Positions 18,706-32,026 of a stretch of 64,000 nucleotides of DNA are shown here, in pieces. Below the pieces are notes generated by a model that was not told where the DNA came from, ran no database searches, and saw nothing but the letters and a program-made list of their open reading frames with translations. The stretch covers positions 1,426,001 to 1,490,000 of the forward strand of contig NZ_CP070225.1 in NCBI RefSeq assembly GCF_021631985.1, in the 5' to 3' direction. Source of the stretch: Sandaracinus amylolyticus (GTDB taxonomy: Bacteria; Myxococcota_A; Polyangia; Polyangiales; Sandaracinaceae). Positions within the stretch are counted from its first letter, which is position 1; every line of letters starts with the position of its first letter. The position numbers were made by a program, and so were the translations under genes.

Positions 18706-18709
<4 letters not shown>
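16961..18709 (+). CDS. ilvB: Acetolactate synthase, large (catalytic) subunit
   Basis: 582 residues. TPP- and FAD-dependent condensation of two pyruvates to 2-acetolactate, or of pyruvate and 2-oxobutyrate to acetohydroxybutyrate. The catalytic Glu is in C-R-H-E-Q-G-A-A-H-M-A (about residues 52-62). The FAD/central domain follows, and the TPP-binding motif G-D-G-G-F-Q-M...N-N lies at about residues 451-478, with N-N-G-Y-L-G-M-V-R-Q-W marking it as an acetohydroxyacid synthase rather than a pyruvate oxidase. The gene starts 20 bases after ilvD with GGAGGGAG upstream. Its TGA overlaps the GTG start of ilvN, so the two subunits are translationally coupled. Confidence 0.96.
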
Positions 18710-20434
<1,725 letters not shown>

Positions 20435-20435
<1 letters not shown>

Positions 20436-22045
20436 TGTCGGCGGTGGAGGGGAACGACTACGTTCGCATCTTCGACACGACGCTGCGGGACGGCGAGCAG
20501 TCGCCGGGCGCGTCGATGACGAGCGAGGAGAAGCTCGAGATCGCGCGTGCGCTCTCGCGCCTCGGCGTGGACGTCATCGAGGCGGGCTTCCCCGCGTCGT
20601 CGCCCGACGACTTCGCCGCGGTGCGTGCGATCGCGGATCGGATCGGTCGCGATCCGGTGCCGGGTCGCCCGCAGGCGGAGCCGCCGATCGTGTGCGGCCT
20701 CGCGCGCGCGACGAAGAACGACATCGAGCGTGCGTACGAAGCCGTGAAGGTCGCGATGCGCCCGCGCATCCACACCTTCCTCTCCACCAGCCCGATCCAC
20801 CGCGAGCACAAGCTCCGGATGACCAAGGAGCAGGTGATCGAGCGCGTGCGCGAGATGGTCGCGCGCGCGCGCGAGCTCTGCGAGGACGTCGAGTTCAGCG
20901 CGGAGGACGCGGGACGCACCGAGCCCGAGTACCTGTGGGAGGTCGCGTCGGTCGCGATCGCCGCGGGCGCGACGACGATCAACCTGCCGGACACGGTCGG
21001 CTATCTGACGCCGTTCGAGCTGCACGCGATGATCGCGGGCGTGAAGAAGAACGCGGTCGGCGTGGACCGCGTGATCCTGAGCGTGCACTGCCACGACGAT
21101 CTCGGGCTCGGCGTGGCGAACACGCTCGCCGGGCTCGAGGCGGGCGCGCGTCAGGCCGAGCTGACGATCAACGGCATCGGCGAGCGCGCGGGCAATGCGG
21201 CGCTCGAAGAGGTCGTGATGGCGCTCTCGGTGCGTCGTGATCGCATGAATCTGCGCACCGGGATCGACCCGACGCAGATCACGCGCACGAGCCGCCTGGT
21301 CTCGGCGCACACCGGCATGCTGGTGCCGCCGAACAAGGCGATCGTCGGCGCGAACGCGTTCGCGCACGAGTCGGGCATCCACCAGGACGGCCTGCTCAAG
21401 CACGAGAAGACGTACGAGATCCTGAAGGCCGAGGACGTCGGCGCGAGCGGCACGCGCCTGGTGCTCGGCAAGCACTCGGGGCGTCACGCGCTGGAGAAGC
21501 GCCTCGCCGAGCTCGGCGTCGCGCTCGACCAGGCGGGTCTCGACGCGGCGTTCAGCGCGATGAAGGCGCTCGCGGATCGCAAGAAGCACGTGACCGACGC
21601 GGACCTGCTCGCGCTGGTCTCGTCGGAGCGTCGCGAGGAGCTCGGCGGGTGGCGCCTCGAGGCGCTGCAGATCTCGGCGGGCACCCAGGGCATGCCGACC
21701 GCGACGGTTCGTCTGCGCGGCGAGGACGGTCGCGACGTGACGCAGGCGGCGGTGGGCACCGGCCCGGTGCACGCGTGCTTCCGCGCGATCGACGCGGTGG
21801 TGGATCTGCCGGTCGAGCTGCTCGAGTACACGGTGCACGCGGTGACCGAGGGCATCGACGCGCTCGGCGAGGTGAGCGTGCGGGTGCGTGATGCGTCGGG
21901 CGGTCTGCACGCCGGATACGGCGCGGACACCGACGTGCTCGTCGCGAGCGCGAAGGCGTACCTCGCGGCGCTCGATCGGGTTCTCAAGGAGCGGGTGGTG
22001 GCGAAGGCCAGCGAGCAGGCGGCTCGTCTGAAGGAGAGTGCGTGA
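20435..22045 (+). CDS. leuA: 2-Isopropylmalate synthase
   Basis: 536 residues. It condenses acetyl-CoA with 2-oxoisovalerate, the first committed step of Leu synthesis. The DRE-TIM-barrel metallolyase signature is [12 protein letters not shown] (about 14-25), and the metal-binding H-C-H-D-D-L-G motif and G-E-R-A-G-N-A are present. The C-terminal regulatory LeuA dimer domain (about 395-525) carries the usual Leu feedback site region. The start is the ATG at 20435, which shares its first base with the ilvC stop; an in-frame GTG one codon earlier is possible. A paralogous citramalate synthase lies three genes downstream; this one has the classical LeuA domain order. Confidence 0.95.
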
Positions 22046-23484
22046 TGAGCGCGGCGGCGGATCGTCCTCGGACGATGTTCGACAAGATCTGGGAGTCGCA
22101 CGTGGTCGCGGAGCACCCGAAGCGACCCGCGGTGCTCTACATCGATCTGCACCTCGTCCACGAGGTGACCTCGCCCCAGGCGTTCTCGACGCTGCGCGAG
22201 CGCAACATGAAGGTGCGCCGCCCCGATCGGACGCTCGCGACGATGGATCACTCGACACCGACGCGTCCCGGTGGTCTCGCGGTCGTCGACTCCGAGGGGC
22301 GCCGTCAGCTCGAGCAGCTGATGCGCAACTGCGCGGACAACAACATCGAGCTCTACTCGCTCGGCACGCCGCGCAACGGCATCGTGCACGTGGTCGGTCC
22401 GGAGATGGGCCGCACCCAGCCGGGCATGACGATCGTGTGCGGCGACAGCCACACGTCGACGCACGGTGCATTCGGCGCGCTCGCGTTCGGCATCGGCACG
22501 AGCGAGGTCGCGCACGTGCTCGCGACGCAGTGCCTCCTGCAGCGTCGCCCCGAGCCGGTCGAGGTGCTCTTCGGCGGGCGCGCGCCCGAGGGTGTGACCG
22601 CGAAGGATCTCGTGCTCGCGCTGATCGCGCAGATCGGCGTCGACGGCGGCACCGGATGCGTCTTCGAGTACCGCGGTGAAGCGGTGCGCCAGCTCTCGAT
22701 GGAAGGGCGCATGACGCTCTGCAACATGTCGATCGAGGCGGGCGCGCGCGCCGGTCTCGTCGCGCCGGACGACACGACGTACCAGTACCTGCACGGTCGT
22801 CCCGGCGTGCCGAAGGGCGAGGGCTGGGATCGTGCGCTCGCGCGCTGGCGCGCGCTGCCGACCGACGAGGGCGCGCGCTTCGCGAAGACGATCACGATCG
22901 ACGTCTCGCGCCTCGCGCCGATGATCACGTGGGGCACCAACCCCGCGATGGCGATCCCGATCGACGCGCCGGTGCCGCGCCCCGAGGACGCGCCCGACAG
23001 CGCCGAGCGCGCCGCACGCCAGCGCGCGATCGAGTACACGGGCCTCGAGCCCGGCAAGCCGCTGCTCGGCAAGAAGATCGACGTGGTCTTCATCGGCTCG
23101 TGCACCAACTCGCGCCTCAGCGATCTGCGCGAGGCCGCGGCGGTGCTCGCGGGCCGCAAGGTGAAGGAAGGCGTGCGCGCGATGGTCGTGCCGGGCTCGC
23201 ACGACGTGAAGAAGGCGGCCGAGGCCGAGGGGCTGCACGAGATCTTCAAGGCCGCGGGCGCGGAGTGGCGCGAGCCCGGCTGCTCGATGTGCATCGCGAT
23301 GAACGAGGATCGACTGACGCCCGGCCAGTACGCGGTGTCGACGTCGAACCGCAACTTCGAGGGCCGTCAGGGCCCGGGCAGCCGCACGTTCCTCGCGTCG
23401 CCGCGCACCGCCGCGGCCTGCGCGATCGCCGGTGTCGTCGTCGATCCCCGCAAGCTCCCGTTCGTTCCGGAGGTGGCCGCATGA
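22045..23484 (+). CDS. leuC: 3-Isopropylmalate dehydratase, large subunit
   Basis: 479 residues. With LeuD it isomerises 2- to 3-isopropylmalate, and it would also serve citramalate in the CimA route to Ile. The aconitase-type 4Fe-4S ligands are in G-S-C-T-N-S-R and G-C-S-M-C-I-A-M-N near the C-terminus, and [17 protein letters not shown] are intact. The ATG at 22045 overlaps the leuA TGA; an in-frame GTG at 22042 is an alternative start. The stop overlaps the leuD start (ATGA). Confidence 0.96.
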   Translation: MSAAADRPRTMFDKIWESHVVAEHPKRPAVLYIDLHLVHEVTSPQAFSTLRERNMKVRRPDRTLATMDHSTPTRPGGLAVVDSEGRRQLEQLMRNCADNNIELYSLGTPRNGIVHVVGPEMGRTQPGMTIVCGDSHTSTHGAFGALAFGIGTSEVAHVLATQCLLQRRPEPVEVLFGGRAPEGVTAKDLVLALIAQIGVDGGTGCVFEYRGEAVRQLSMEGRMTLCNMSIEAGARAGLVAPDDTTYQYLHGRPGVPKGEGWDRALARWRALPTDEGARFAKTITIDVSRLAPMITWGTNPAMAIPIDAPVPRPEDAPDSAERAARQRAIEYTGLEPGKPLLGKKIDVVFIGSCTNSRLSDLREAAAVLAGRKVKEGVRAMVVPGSHDVKKAAEAEGLHEIFKAAGAEWREPGCSMCIAMNEDRLTPGQYAVSTSNRNFEGRQGPGSRTFLASPRTAAACAIAGVVVDPRKLPFVPEVAA

Positions 23485-24083
23485 AGCCCTTCGAGAAGCT
23501 GAAGTCGCACGCGCTCCCGCTGCTCGCGGACGACGTCGACACCGATCAGATCATCCCTGCGCGCTTCCTCAAGACGATCGACAAGGCGGGCCTCGCCGAG
23601 GGTCTCTTCGCGGAGTGGCGCAAGAACCCGGGCTTCGTGCTCCACAAGCCCGAGCACGCCGGCGCGCAGATCCTGATCGCGGGGCGCAACTTCGGGTGCG
23701 GCAGCTCGCGCGAGCACGCGCCGTGGGCGCTCGAGGCGGGCGGCTTCCGCGCGGTGATCGCGCTCGGCTTCGCCGACATCTTCCGAGGCAACGCGACGCG
23801 CAACGGCGTGCTCCCGGTCGCGCTCGCGCCCGAGCCGCACGCGGCGCTCATCGCGGCGGTGCAGGCGAACCCGAAGATCGAGATCGAGATCGATCTCGAG
23901 AACGAGCGCGTGAAGTGGAACGGCTGCACCGCGACGTTCCCGATCGACGAGTTCGCGAAGCACTGCCTGGTGCAGGGCATCGACGAGCTCGGGTACCTCG
24001 TCGCGTACGCCGATCGGATCCGCGCGTTCGAGCGTCGCCACGACCTCGAGAGCCTCGCGGGCGGTGTGGAGGCGACGTCGTGA
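23481..24083 (+). CDS. leuD: 3-Isopropylmalate dehydratase, small subunit
   Basis: 200 residues, the swivelling domain partner of LeuC. The motif [15 protein letters not shown] (17-31) and the substrate-binding loop [13 protein letters not shown] (about 68-80) are complete. The ATG at 23481 lies in an ATGA overlap with leuC. Its own stop overlaps the GTG start of cimA, so leuC, leuD and cimA are coupled in a row, consistent with the dehydratase serving both isopropylmalate and citramalate. Confidence 0.96.
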   Translation: MKPFEKLKSHALPLLADDVDTDQIIPARFLKTIDKAGLAEGLFAEWRKNPGFVLHKPEHAGAQILIAGRNFGCGSSREHAPWALEAGGFRAVIALGFADIFRGNATRNGVLPVALAPEPHAALIAAVQANPKIEIEIDLENERVKWNGCTATFPIDEFAKHCLVQGIDELGYLVAYADRIRAFERRHDLESLAGGVEATS

Positions 24084-25702
24084 GCAACGAAGGGGGCGCC
24101 GACGTCGTGGACGCGCTTCGCGTCCGCATCTACGACACCACGCTGCGCGACGGCACGCAGCGCGAGGGGCTGAGCCTCACCTGCGAGGACAAGCTGCGCA
24201 TCGCCGATCGCCTCGATCGGCTCGGCGTGAGCTGGATCGAAGCGGGCTGGCCCGGCTCGAACCCGAAGGACGCCGAGCTCTTCGCGCGGGCGCGCGATCA
24301 CAAGCTGACGCATGCGAAGTGGGCGGCGTTCGGCGCGACGCGGCGCGCGCACGTGCGTCCCGAGCACGACCCCCAGGTCGAGGCGCTGCTCGAGGCGGGC
24401 ACCGAGGTCGTCACGATCTTCGGCAAGAGCTCGCGCCTGCACGTGACCGAGGTGCTGCGCGTCACGCTCGACGAGAACCTCAAGATGATCGAGCAGACCG
24501 TCGCGCTGCTCGTGAAGGAAGGGCGCACCGTCGTCTACGACGCGGAGCACTTCTTCGACGGCTGGCGCGAGGACGAGTCGTACGCGCTCGAGTCGCTCAC
24601 CGCGGCGCGCAACGGCGGCGCGAGCGAGCTCGTGCTCTGCGACACGAACGGCGGGAGCCTTCCGTGGGACGTGGAGACGATCGTGGGCCGCATGGTCCGC
24701 GCGTTCTCGTGCCCGGTCGGCATCCACGCGCACGACGACGGTGGTCTCGCGGTCGCGAACTCGCTCGCTGCGGTGCGTGCGGGCGCGCGCCACGTGCAGG
24801 GCACGTTCAACGGGTGGGGCGAGCGCTGCGGCAACGCGGATCTCTGCACCATCATCCCGGACCTCGAGCTGAAGCTCGGCGCGCGCTGTCTTCCCGAAGG
24901 AAGGCTCGCGGAGCTCACCGAGACCGCGCGCGAGCTCGCGGAGCTCGCGAACCTCACGCCCGATCCCCACAAGCCCTACGTCGGGCGCAGCGCCTTCGCG
25001 CACAAGGGCGGCGTCCACGTCGCGGCGGTGCGGCGCAGCAAGCGCAGCTACGAGCACGTCGATCCCGAGCGCGTCGGCAACAAGTCGCGCGTGGTGGTCA
25101 GCGAGCTCGCGGGGCAGGGCAACGTGCACGCGCACGCCGAGCAGATTGGTCTATCGCTCGAGGAGGAAGAGGCGCGTAGCGTCGTGCGTGCGATCAAGGC
25201 CGACGAGGCGCGCGGCTACTCGTTCGACGCCGCGGAAGCGAGCGTCGCGATGCGCATCGAGCGCGCCCGTCCGGGTTACGTCGCGCCCTTCCGCGTGCTC
25301 GACTACCGCGTGATCGTGGGCCGTGATCGCGAAGGGCAGCCGACCGCCGAGGCGACGGTGAAGGTCGCGATCGGCGATCAGGTCGTGCACACCGCGGGCG
25401 AGCACCAGGGCCCGGTGGCGGCGCTCGATCGTGCGCTGCGCGCGGCGCTCGAGCCCTCGCTGCCGCGCGTCACGGCGCTGCGTCTGGTGGACTTCAAGGT
25501 GCGCATCCTCGACGGGCGCCTCGCGACCGATGCGGTCACGCGCGTGCTCGTCGACACGAGCGACGGCGACGACACGTGGAGCACGGTCGGCGCGTCGTCG
25601 AGCGTCGTCGAGGCGAGCCTCGAGGCGCTGGTGGACGGAATCGAGCACGGCCTCGCGCGCCACGCGCGTGCGAGCGTGCCCCCGCAGGAGAAGGTCGGAT
25701 GA
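24080..25702 (+). CDS. cimA: (R)-citramalate synthase
   Basis: 540 residues. It condenses pyruvate and acetyl-CoA to citramalate, giving 2-oxobutyrate for Ile without threonine deaminase. The DRE-TIM signature is D-T-T-L-R-D-G-T-Q-R-E-G (about 16-27). The T-Q-R-E-G variant, G-W-P-G-S-N-P-K-D, H-A-H-D-D-G-G-L-A-V-A-N, F-N-G-W-G-E-R-C-G-N and the S-A-F-A-H-K-G-G-V-H motif separate CimA from LeuA. The C-terminal regulatory domain is present (about 410-525). The GTG start at 24080 overlaps the leuD stop. No ilvA is in the window, which fits Ile made by this route. Homocitrate synthase is a less likely alternative. Confidence 0.9.
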   Translation: MSNEGGADVVDALRVRIYDTTLRDGTQREGLSLTCEDKLRIADRLDRLGVSWIEAGWPGSNPKDAELFARARDHKLTHAKWAAFGATRRAHVRPEHDPQVEALLEAGTEVVTIFGKSSRLHVTEVLRVTLDENLKMIEQTVALLVKEGRTVVYDAEHFFDGWREDESYALESLTAARNGGASELVLCDTNGGSLPWDVETIVGRMVRAFSCPVGIHAHDDGGLAVANSLAAVRAGARHVQGTFNGWGERCGNADLCTIIPDLELKLGARCLPEGRLAELTETARELAELANLTPDPHKPYVGRSAFAHKGGVHVAAVRRSKRSYEHVDPERVGNKSRVVVSELAGQGNVHAHAEQIGLSLEEEEARSVVRAIKADEARGYSFDAAEASVAMRIERARPGYVAPFRVLDYRVIVGRDREGQPTAEATVKVAIGDQVVHTAGEHQGPVAALDRALRAALEPSLPRVTALRLVDFKVRILDGRLATDAVTRVLVDTSDGDDTWSTVGASSSVVEASLEALVDGIEHGLARHARASVPPQEKVG

Positions 25703-26775
25703 CGAGCGCTCGGATCGTGGTGTTGGGCGGAGACGGCATCGGCCCCGAGGTGACGGAGGCCGCGCTCCACGTGCTCGGCGTGGCGGCGAAGCGCGGCGGC
25801 AAGTCGTTCGAGACGCGCGACGAGCTGCTCGGCGGCATCGCGATCGACGCGACCGGCGAGGCGATGCCCGAGCGCACGCGCGAGGCGTGCGTCGCGGCGG
25901 ATGCCGTGCTGCTCGGCGCGGTCGGCGGGCCGAAGTGGGACGATCCGCGCGCGAAGACGCGCCCCGAGGCGGGCCTGCTCGGGCTGCGCAAGGCGATGGG
26001 CGTGTTCGCGAACCTGCGCCCGGTGCGCCTGCACGCCGCGCTCGCGGACGCGTCGCCGCTGCGCCGCGATCGCATCGAGGGCGCGGACATGGTGTTCGTG
26101 CGCGAGCTGACCGGTGGTCTCTACTTCGGCACGCCGAAGGGACGCGCGGTGGAGAACGGCGTCGAGCGTGCATTCGACACGCTCGTGTACGACCAGAAGG
26201 AGATCGAGCGCGTCGTCGATCTCGCGTTCCGCCTCGCGGCGCCGCGCAAGAAGAAGGTCACGAGCGTCGACAAGGCGAACGTGCTCGAGAGCTCGCGCCT
26301 GTGGCGCGAGGTCGCGGTGAAGGTCGCATCGCGCCACGCGGGCATTGCGCTGGAGCACCAGCTGGTGGACTCCTGCGCGATGAAGCTGCTGACGCACGCC
26401 AAGGACTTCGACGTGATCGTCACCGAGAACATGTTCGGTGACATCCTCACCGACGAAGCCGCCGCGCTCGCGGGATCGCTGGGCCTGCTCCCGAGCGCGT
26501 CGCTCGGCGAGGGCCCGCGCGGGCTCTACGAGCCGATCCACGGCTCGGCGCCGGACATCGCGGGCAAGGGCCTCGCGAACCCGGTCGGCGCGATCCTGAG
26601 CGCCGCGATGCTGGCGCGTCACTCGCTCGGCTGGACCGACGAAGCGGCCGCGATCGAGCGCGGTGTGGACGCCGCGATCGCAAAGGGCGCGCGCACGCGC
26701 GATCTCGGTGGCACGCTCGGGACCCGCGAGATGACCAACGCGGTCGTGGATGCGATGCAGGGAGGCGGAGCGTGA
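25699..26775 (+). CDS. leuB: 3-Isopropylmalate dehydrogenase
   Basis: 358 residues. NAD-dependent oxidative decarboxylation of 3-isopropylmalate; it probably acts on 3-methylmalate in the citramalate pathway too. The N-terminus G-G-D-G-I-G-P-E-V (10-18), L-R-P-V-R-L (99-104), the substrate-binding R-E-L-T-G-G-L-Y-F-G, D-K-A-N-V-L, and the metal-binding D-I-L-T-D-E-A-A are intact. G-S-A-P-D-I-A-G and the NAD-specific loop L-G-T-R-E-M-T-N-A-V are present. The ATG at 25699 is in an ATGA overlap with cimA, and the stop overlaps the GTG of the malic enzyme gene. Confidence 0.96.
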   Translation: MTSARIVVLGGDGIGPEVTEAALHVLGVAAKRGGKSFETRDELLGGIAIDATGEAMPERTREACVAADAVLLGAVGGPKWDDPRAKTRPEAGLLGLRKAMGVFANLRPVRLHAALADASPLRRDRIEGADMVFVRELTGGLYFGTPKGRAVENGVERAFDTLVYDQKEIERVVDLAFRLAAPRKKKVTSVDKANVLESSRLWREVAVKVASRHAGIALEHQLVDSCAMKLLTHAKDFDVIVTENMFGDILTDEAAALAGSLGLLPSASLGEGPRGLYEPIHGSAPDIAGKGLANPVGAILSAAMLARHSLGWTDEAAAIERGVDAAIAKGARTRDLGGTLGTREMTNAVVDAMQGGGA

Positions 26776-28580
26776 CCCAGGGGACGACGACGGATACGGA
26801 GCGTGGGGGCCGGGTGACCGGCGTCGTCTCCAGAGCTTCGGGCGCGGCGCGCGAGGTGGAGATCCGATACGACGCGCAGGGCGCGCCGTACCTCGCGACC
26901 ACGCTGCGCGGCGCGCAGCTGCTGCGTCATCCGCTGACGAACAAGGGCGCGGCGTTCGATCGCGAGGAGCGCCGCGCGCTCGGCCTCGAGGGGCTGCTGC
27001 CGCCCGCGATCACGACACTCGAGCAGCAGGTCGAGCGCGCGTACGCGGGCTTCGGGCTGCAGACGACGGCGCTCGGTCGCAACCTCTACCTGCGCGGCAT
27101 CCAGGATCGCAGCGACGTGATCTTCCAGGCGCTGCTCGCCGCGCACCTCGAGGAGCTGCTGCCCTACGTCTACACGCCGACCGTCGCCGAGGCGATCGAG
27201 CGCTTCGATCACGTGCACCAGGAGCCCAAGGGGCTGGTGATCACGTATGACGACATCGAGCGCATCGACGCGCTGCTCGCGGCGTGGCCCGCGGACGACG
27301 TGCGCGTGGTGGTCGCGACCGACGCGTCGGCGATCCTCGGCATCGGCGATCGCGGTCACGGCGGCATCGGCATCTCGATCGGCAAGCTCTCGCTCTACGG
27401 CGCTGCGGGCGTCGATCCCGCGCGCACGATGCCGGTGCTGCTCGACGCGGGCACCGATCGCGACTCGCTGCGCGAAGATCCGCTCTACCAGGGCGTGCGT
27501 CGCGAGCGTGCGCGCGGTCAGGCGTATCTCTCGCTGGTCGACGCGTTCGTCGGCGCGCTCGCGCGTCGTTATCCGCGCGCGCTGCTGCAGTGGGAGGACC
27601 TCGCGAAGGACGCGGCGATCGACGTGCTGCATCGTCATCGCCGCTCGATGCCGTCGTTCAACGACGACGTGCAGGGCACGGGCGCGGTCGCGCTCGCGGG
27701 CCTGCTCGCGGCGTGCGCCGGCAAGGGTGAGCGGCTGCGCGACCAGCGTGTCGTGATCCACGGCGCGGGGGCGGGTGGCGCGGGCGTCGCGATGGCGATC
27801 CAGGCGGGCATGCGCCGCGAGGGGCTGAGCGACGAAGAGGCGCGCGCGCGTGTGCTCGTGCTCGACTCGCGCGGCCTGCTGGTCGAAGGCGCGAAGATGG
27901 AGGCCTACAAGGGGCCGCTCGCGCAGCGTCGCGCCGCGATCGAGAGCTGGCCTTCGTTCTCTGGGCGCAACGGCGGCGCAGTCACCGGTGAGCGCCCCGA
28001 TCTGCTCGAGACCGTGCGCGAGGGTCGTGCGACCGTGCTGATCGGCCTGAGCGGTCAGGCCGGCGCGTTCGACGAGACGATCGTGAAGCAGCTCGCGTCG
28101 CAGTGCGCGCGCCCGATCGTGCTCGCGCTCTCGAACCCGATCACGTCGTGCGAGGCGCGTCCCGCCGACGTGCTCGCGTGGACCGAGGGGCGCGCGATCG
28201 TCGCGACGGGCTCGCCCTTCGCGCCGGTCGAGCTCGGTGGCAAGCGCTTCGTGATCGGCCAGGGCAACAACGCGTTCGTGTTCCCCGGCATCGGCCTGGG
28301 CGCGATGCTCTCGGGCTCGTCCGAGATCACCGACCAGATGGTGCTCGAGGCCGCGTACGCGCTCGCCGACTACGTGCAGGAGCGCCACCTCTCGAGCGGC
28401 GCGATCTACCCGCCGATCCGCGAGCTCCGCGAGGTCTCGGCGCACGTCGCCGCGCGCGTGATGCGTCGCGCGGTCGACGACGGAGTCGGCACCTGGCCCG
28501 AGGGCGCGGATCCCGATCCCGTCGCGTTCGTGCGCGCGCGCTCGTGGGCTCCGCGCCACCTCCCGGTGAGGCCCGCGTGA
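26772..28580 (+). CDS. NAD(P)-dependent malic enzyme (SfcA/MaeA-type)
   Basis: 602 residues, the long form of malic enzyme. It decarboxylates malate to pyruvate with reduction of NAD or NADP. Motifs: Y-T-P-T-V-A-E-A, the metal/substrate block F-N-D-D-V-Q-G-T-G-A (about 296-305), the dinucleotide fold G-A-G-A-G-G-A-G-V-A, S-N-P-I-T-S-C-E-A, A-T-G-S-P-F-A-P-V and the closing Q-G-N-N-A-F-V-F-P-G-I-G. Coenzyme specificity is not clear. It is joined to leuB and pheA by GTGA overlaps. I infer it feeds pyruvate (used twice by IlvB and once by CimA) and possibly NADPH for IlvC; malic enzyme is not a usual member of ilv-leu operons. Confidence 0.93.
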   Translation: MTQGTTTDTERGGRVTGVVSRASGAAREVEIRYDAQGAPYLATTLRGAQLLRHPLTNKGAAFDREERRALGLEGLLPPAITTLEQQVERAYAGFGLQTTALGRNLYLRGIQDRSDVIFQALLAAHLEELLPYVYTPTVAEAIERFDHVHQEPKGLVITYDDIERIDALLAAWPADDVRVVVATDASAILGIGDRGHGGIGISIGKLSLYGAAGVDPARTMPVLLDAGTDRDSLREDPLYQGVRRERARGQAYLSLVDAFVGALARRYPRALLQWEDLAKDAAIDVLHRHRRSMPSFNDDVQGTGAVALAGLLAACAGKGERLRDQRVVIHGAGAGGAGVAMAIQAGMRREGLSDEEARARVLVLDSRGLLVEGAKMEAYKGPLAQRRAAIESWPSFSGRNGGAVTGERPDLLETVREGRATVLIGLSGQAGAFDETIVKQLASQCARPIVLALSNPITSCEARPADVLAWTEGRAIVATGSPFAPVELGGKRFVIGQGNNAFVFPGIGLGAMLSGSSEITDQMVLEAAYALADYVQERHLSSGAIYPPIRELREVSAHVAARVMRRAVDDGVGTWPEGADPDPVAFVRARSWAPRHLPVRPA

Positions 28581-29737
28581 GCGACGACCCGCGCGCCTCG
28601 ACCGAGTCGCTCATCACGCCGCTGCCGACGCCGGAGAACGGCGTGCCCGTGCCCGATCTCGCGCTCGCGCGGCAGCGCATCGACTCGATCGACGATCGCA
28701 TCCTCGACCTCCTCGCCGAGCGCGCGGAGGTCGTGGGCGCGGTGCGTCGTGCGAAGCAGGCGAGCGGCGCGCCCGCGCTCGATCCCGAGCGCGAGAAGGC
28801 GCTGCTCGAGCGTTTGCTCGAGCGCGGCGCGGGTCGCTTCCCAAAGCCGGCGATCCTCGCGGTGTTCCGCGAGATCCTGAGCGGCTGCGTGTCGCTCCAG
28901 GCGCGCGTGACCGTCGCGTATCTCGGTCCGCAGGGCACGTACTCGCACGCGGCGGCGCGGGCGCTCTTCGGCTACGCGCCGCAGTACATCGAGGAAGCGA
29001 CGATCGACGGAGTGTTCGAGTCGGTGCGTCGCGGTCGCGCGGTCTACGGCGTGGTGCCGATCGAGAACTCGACCGAGGGATCGGTCGCGGGCGCGATCGA
29101 CGCGCTGATCGAAGGTGGCTGTCGCATCCGTCGCGAGCTGGTGCTGCCGATCAAGCACTGCCTGCTCTCGAACGTCGAGTCGCTCTCCGAGGTGCGCCGC
29201 GTCTACTCGCACCCGCAGGCGCTCGCGCAGTGCCGCAAGTACCTCGCGAACAACCTGCCGCAGGCGCAGATCGTCCACACCGCGTCGACCGCGCTCGCGG
29301 TGCGCGAGGCCGGTGGCGACGCGAGCGGCGCGGCGATCGGAAGCTCGCTCGCGGGCGAGATCATGGGCGTGCCGGTGCTCCGCGAGGGCATCCAGGACAT
29401 CGCGTTCAACGCGACGCGCTTCGTGATGATCGGCAAGGACGACGCGAAGCCGACCGGCCGTGATCGCACGACGTTCACGTTCATCATCGCCGACGAGACC
29501 GAGCGCGGCGCGCTGCGGCGCACGCTCGGGGTGCTCGAGGACAACGGCGTGAACATGACGCGCATCGAGTCGCGGCCGAGCCGTGATCGTGCATGGCGCT
29601 ACGTGTTCGTGATCGACGTCGAGGGGCACCGCGAGGACGAGAACGTCGCGGCCGCGCTCGCCGCGCTCGAGACGCGCGTGCAGGCGCTGACGGTGCTCGG
29701 CAGCTACCCGCGCTACCCGGACGTCGAGACGAAGTGA
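28577..29737 (+). CDS. pheA: Bifunctional chorismate mutase / prephenate dehydratase (P-protein)
   Basis: 386 residues. It converts chorismate to prephenate and then phenylpyruvate, the start of the Phe branch. An AroQ-type chorismate mutase helix domain (about 27-112: L-A-L-A-R-Q-R-I-D-S-I-D-D-R-I) is followed by prephenate dehydratase (G-P-Q-G-T-Y-S-H-A-A, E-N-S-T-E-G-S-V, and the catalytic T-R-F region). A C-terminal ACT domain (about 300-375, G-V-L-E-D-N-G-V-N-M-T-R-I-E-S-R-P) should bind Phe for feedback. The GTG start at 28577 overlaps the malic enzyme stop. It is the last gene of the operon. Confidence 0.95.
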   Translation: MSDDPRASTESLITPLPTPENGVPVPDLALARQRIDSIDDRILDLLAERAEVVGAVRRAKQASGAPALDPEREKALLERLLERGAGRFPKPAILAVFREILSGCVSLQARVTVAYLGPQGTYSHAAARALFGYAPQYIEEATIDGVFESVRRGRAVYGVVPIENSTEGSVAGAIDALIEGGCRIRRELVLPIKHCLLSNVESLSEVRRVYSHPQALAQCRKYLANNLPQAQIVHTASTALAVREAGGDASGAAIGSSLAGEIMGVPVLREGIQDIAFNATRFVMIGKDDAKPTGRDRTTFTFIIADETERGALRRTLGVLEDNGVNMTRIESRPSRDRAWRYVFVIDVEGHREDENVAAALAALETRVQALTVLGSYPRYPDVETK

Positions 29738-29768
29738 GTCCCTACCGGGGTGCTCGTCCCGGACGGTC
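29738..29768 (+). repeat. Truncated copy of the dispersed 93-bp repeat after pheA
   Basis: Directly after the pheA TGA the sequence GAGTCCC-TACCGGGGTGCTCGTCCCGGACGGTC matches the beginning of the repeat at 6214-6255, lacking an internal GCCGGTCCC. It fills the 31-bp gap between the convergent pheA and PEGA-like genes. No terminator hairpin is left in this copy. Confidence 0.5.
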
Positions 29769-30691
29769 TCACGGCGTCGTCAACGTGACGACGACGCCGT
29801 AGATCGGATCCGAGACTGGCGCTTCTTCCTGCGTCACCGTGAGCGGCACCGCGATCCCGACGATCGCGCTGGCCACGGCGAGCGCGATGCCCGACCACAG
29901 CCACGGGCTCTCGACGATCGGCGTGCCCGCGCTCGGCCCCGCGAGCACGACGCGCATGAGCTCGCCGCTGTCGACGCGCGCCGTGGTCTCGCGCCGTCCC
30001 GCGCCGTCCGCGACCGCGATCCGGTACTCGCCCGGCGGGAGGTCGCGTCGGATCGATCCTGCGCCGCGCACGACGCCGAGGATCTCGACGATCGCCTCGG
30101 GGGTCGGGCTCTCGACCACGAGCGTTCCGGGAAGCGTCGAGCCGAGCTCGGCGCGGATCGTCCGGCGTGCGCCGCGCTCGACGACGATGCGCTCCTCGTA
30201 GCTGGTGCGGCGCGGCGCGGATGCGGTGACGACGTGCTCACCGGGATCCACCGCGGTCTCGACGACGTCGCCGTCGGGCGCGGTCGCGACGAGCACTCCG
30301 TCGATGCGCAGCTCGATCGCATCGGCACCGATCACGCGCACCGAGAGATGTCCGAGCTCGCGCTGCGAGCGCGCGAGGAACGACTCGACCTCGCGTCGCT
30401 GCTCCGGCGAGAGCGCGCCGTAGCGCTCGGCGAGGAGCGCCTCGAACGTCTCGATCGCACGCTGGACCTCGCCGGTGCCGCGCAGCGCGATCGCGAGGTT
30501 GAACGCCGATCCGACGTTCGACGCGAGCGCGAGCGAGCGCACGAGGAGATCACGCGCGGTCGCGAAGTCGCCTGCGCTCAGCGCTTCTCGCGCCTGCTCG
30601 AAGAGGGCACGCGCGTCGTCGCGTTGAGCGCGCACCGACGCGGGCGCGATCAGCGCGAGCACGAGCAGCACGAAGAGGGCGCGGAGGAGGC

Positions 30692-30695
<4 letters not shown>
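29769..30695 (-). CDS. Secreted TPR/PEGA-like protein with C-terminal membrane anchor
   Basis: 308 residues. A signal peptide (V-S-L-L-R-A-L-F-V-L-L-V-L-A-L-I-A-P-A-S) is cut near A-R-A-Q. Residues about 25-110 form TPR-like helices (A-R-A-L-F-E-Q-A-R-E-A-L-S-A-G-D). Two beta-rich PEGA-type segments follow (about 120-195 and 200-265). A hydrophobic helix (W-S-G-I-A-L-A-V-A-S-A-I-V-G-I-A) lies near the C-terminus. Such proteins are common partners of myxobacterial kinases; the role is not known. The GTG start at 30695 is in a GTGA overlap with the upstream kinase, so the pair is co-translated. Confidence 0.75.
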
Positions 30696-31990
<1,295 letters not shown>

Positions 31991-32026
31991 CGGGCGCCAT
32001 TGTATCCTCGCCCCGAGCGCCGACAA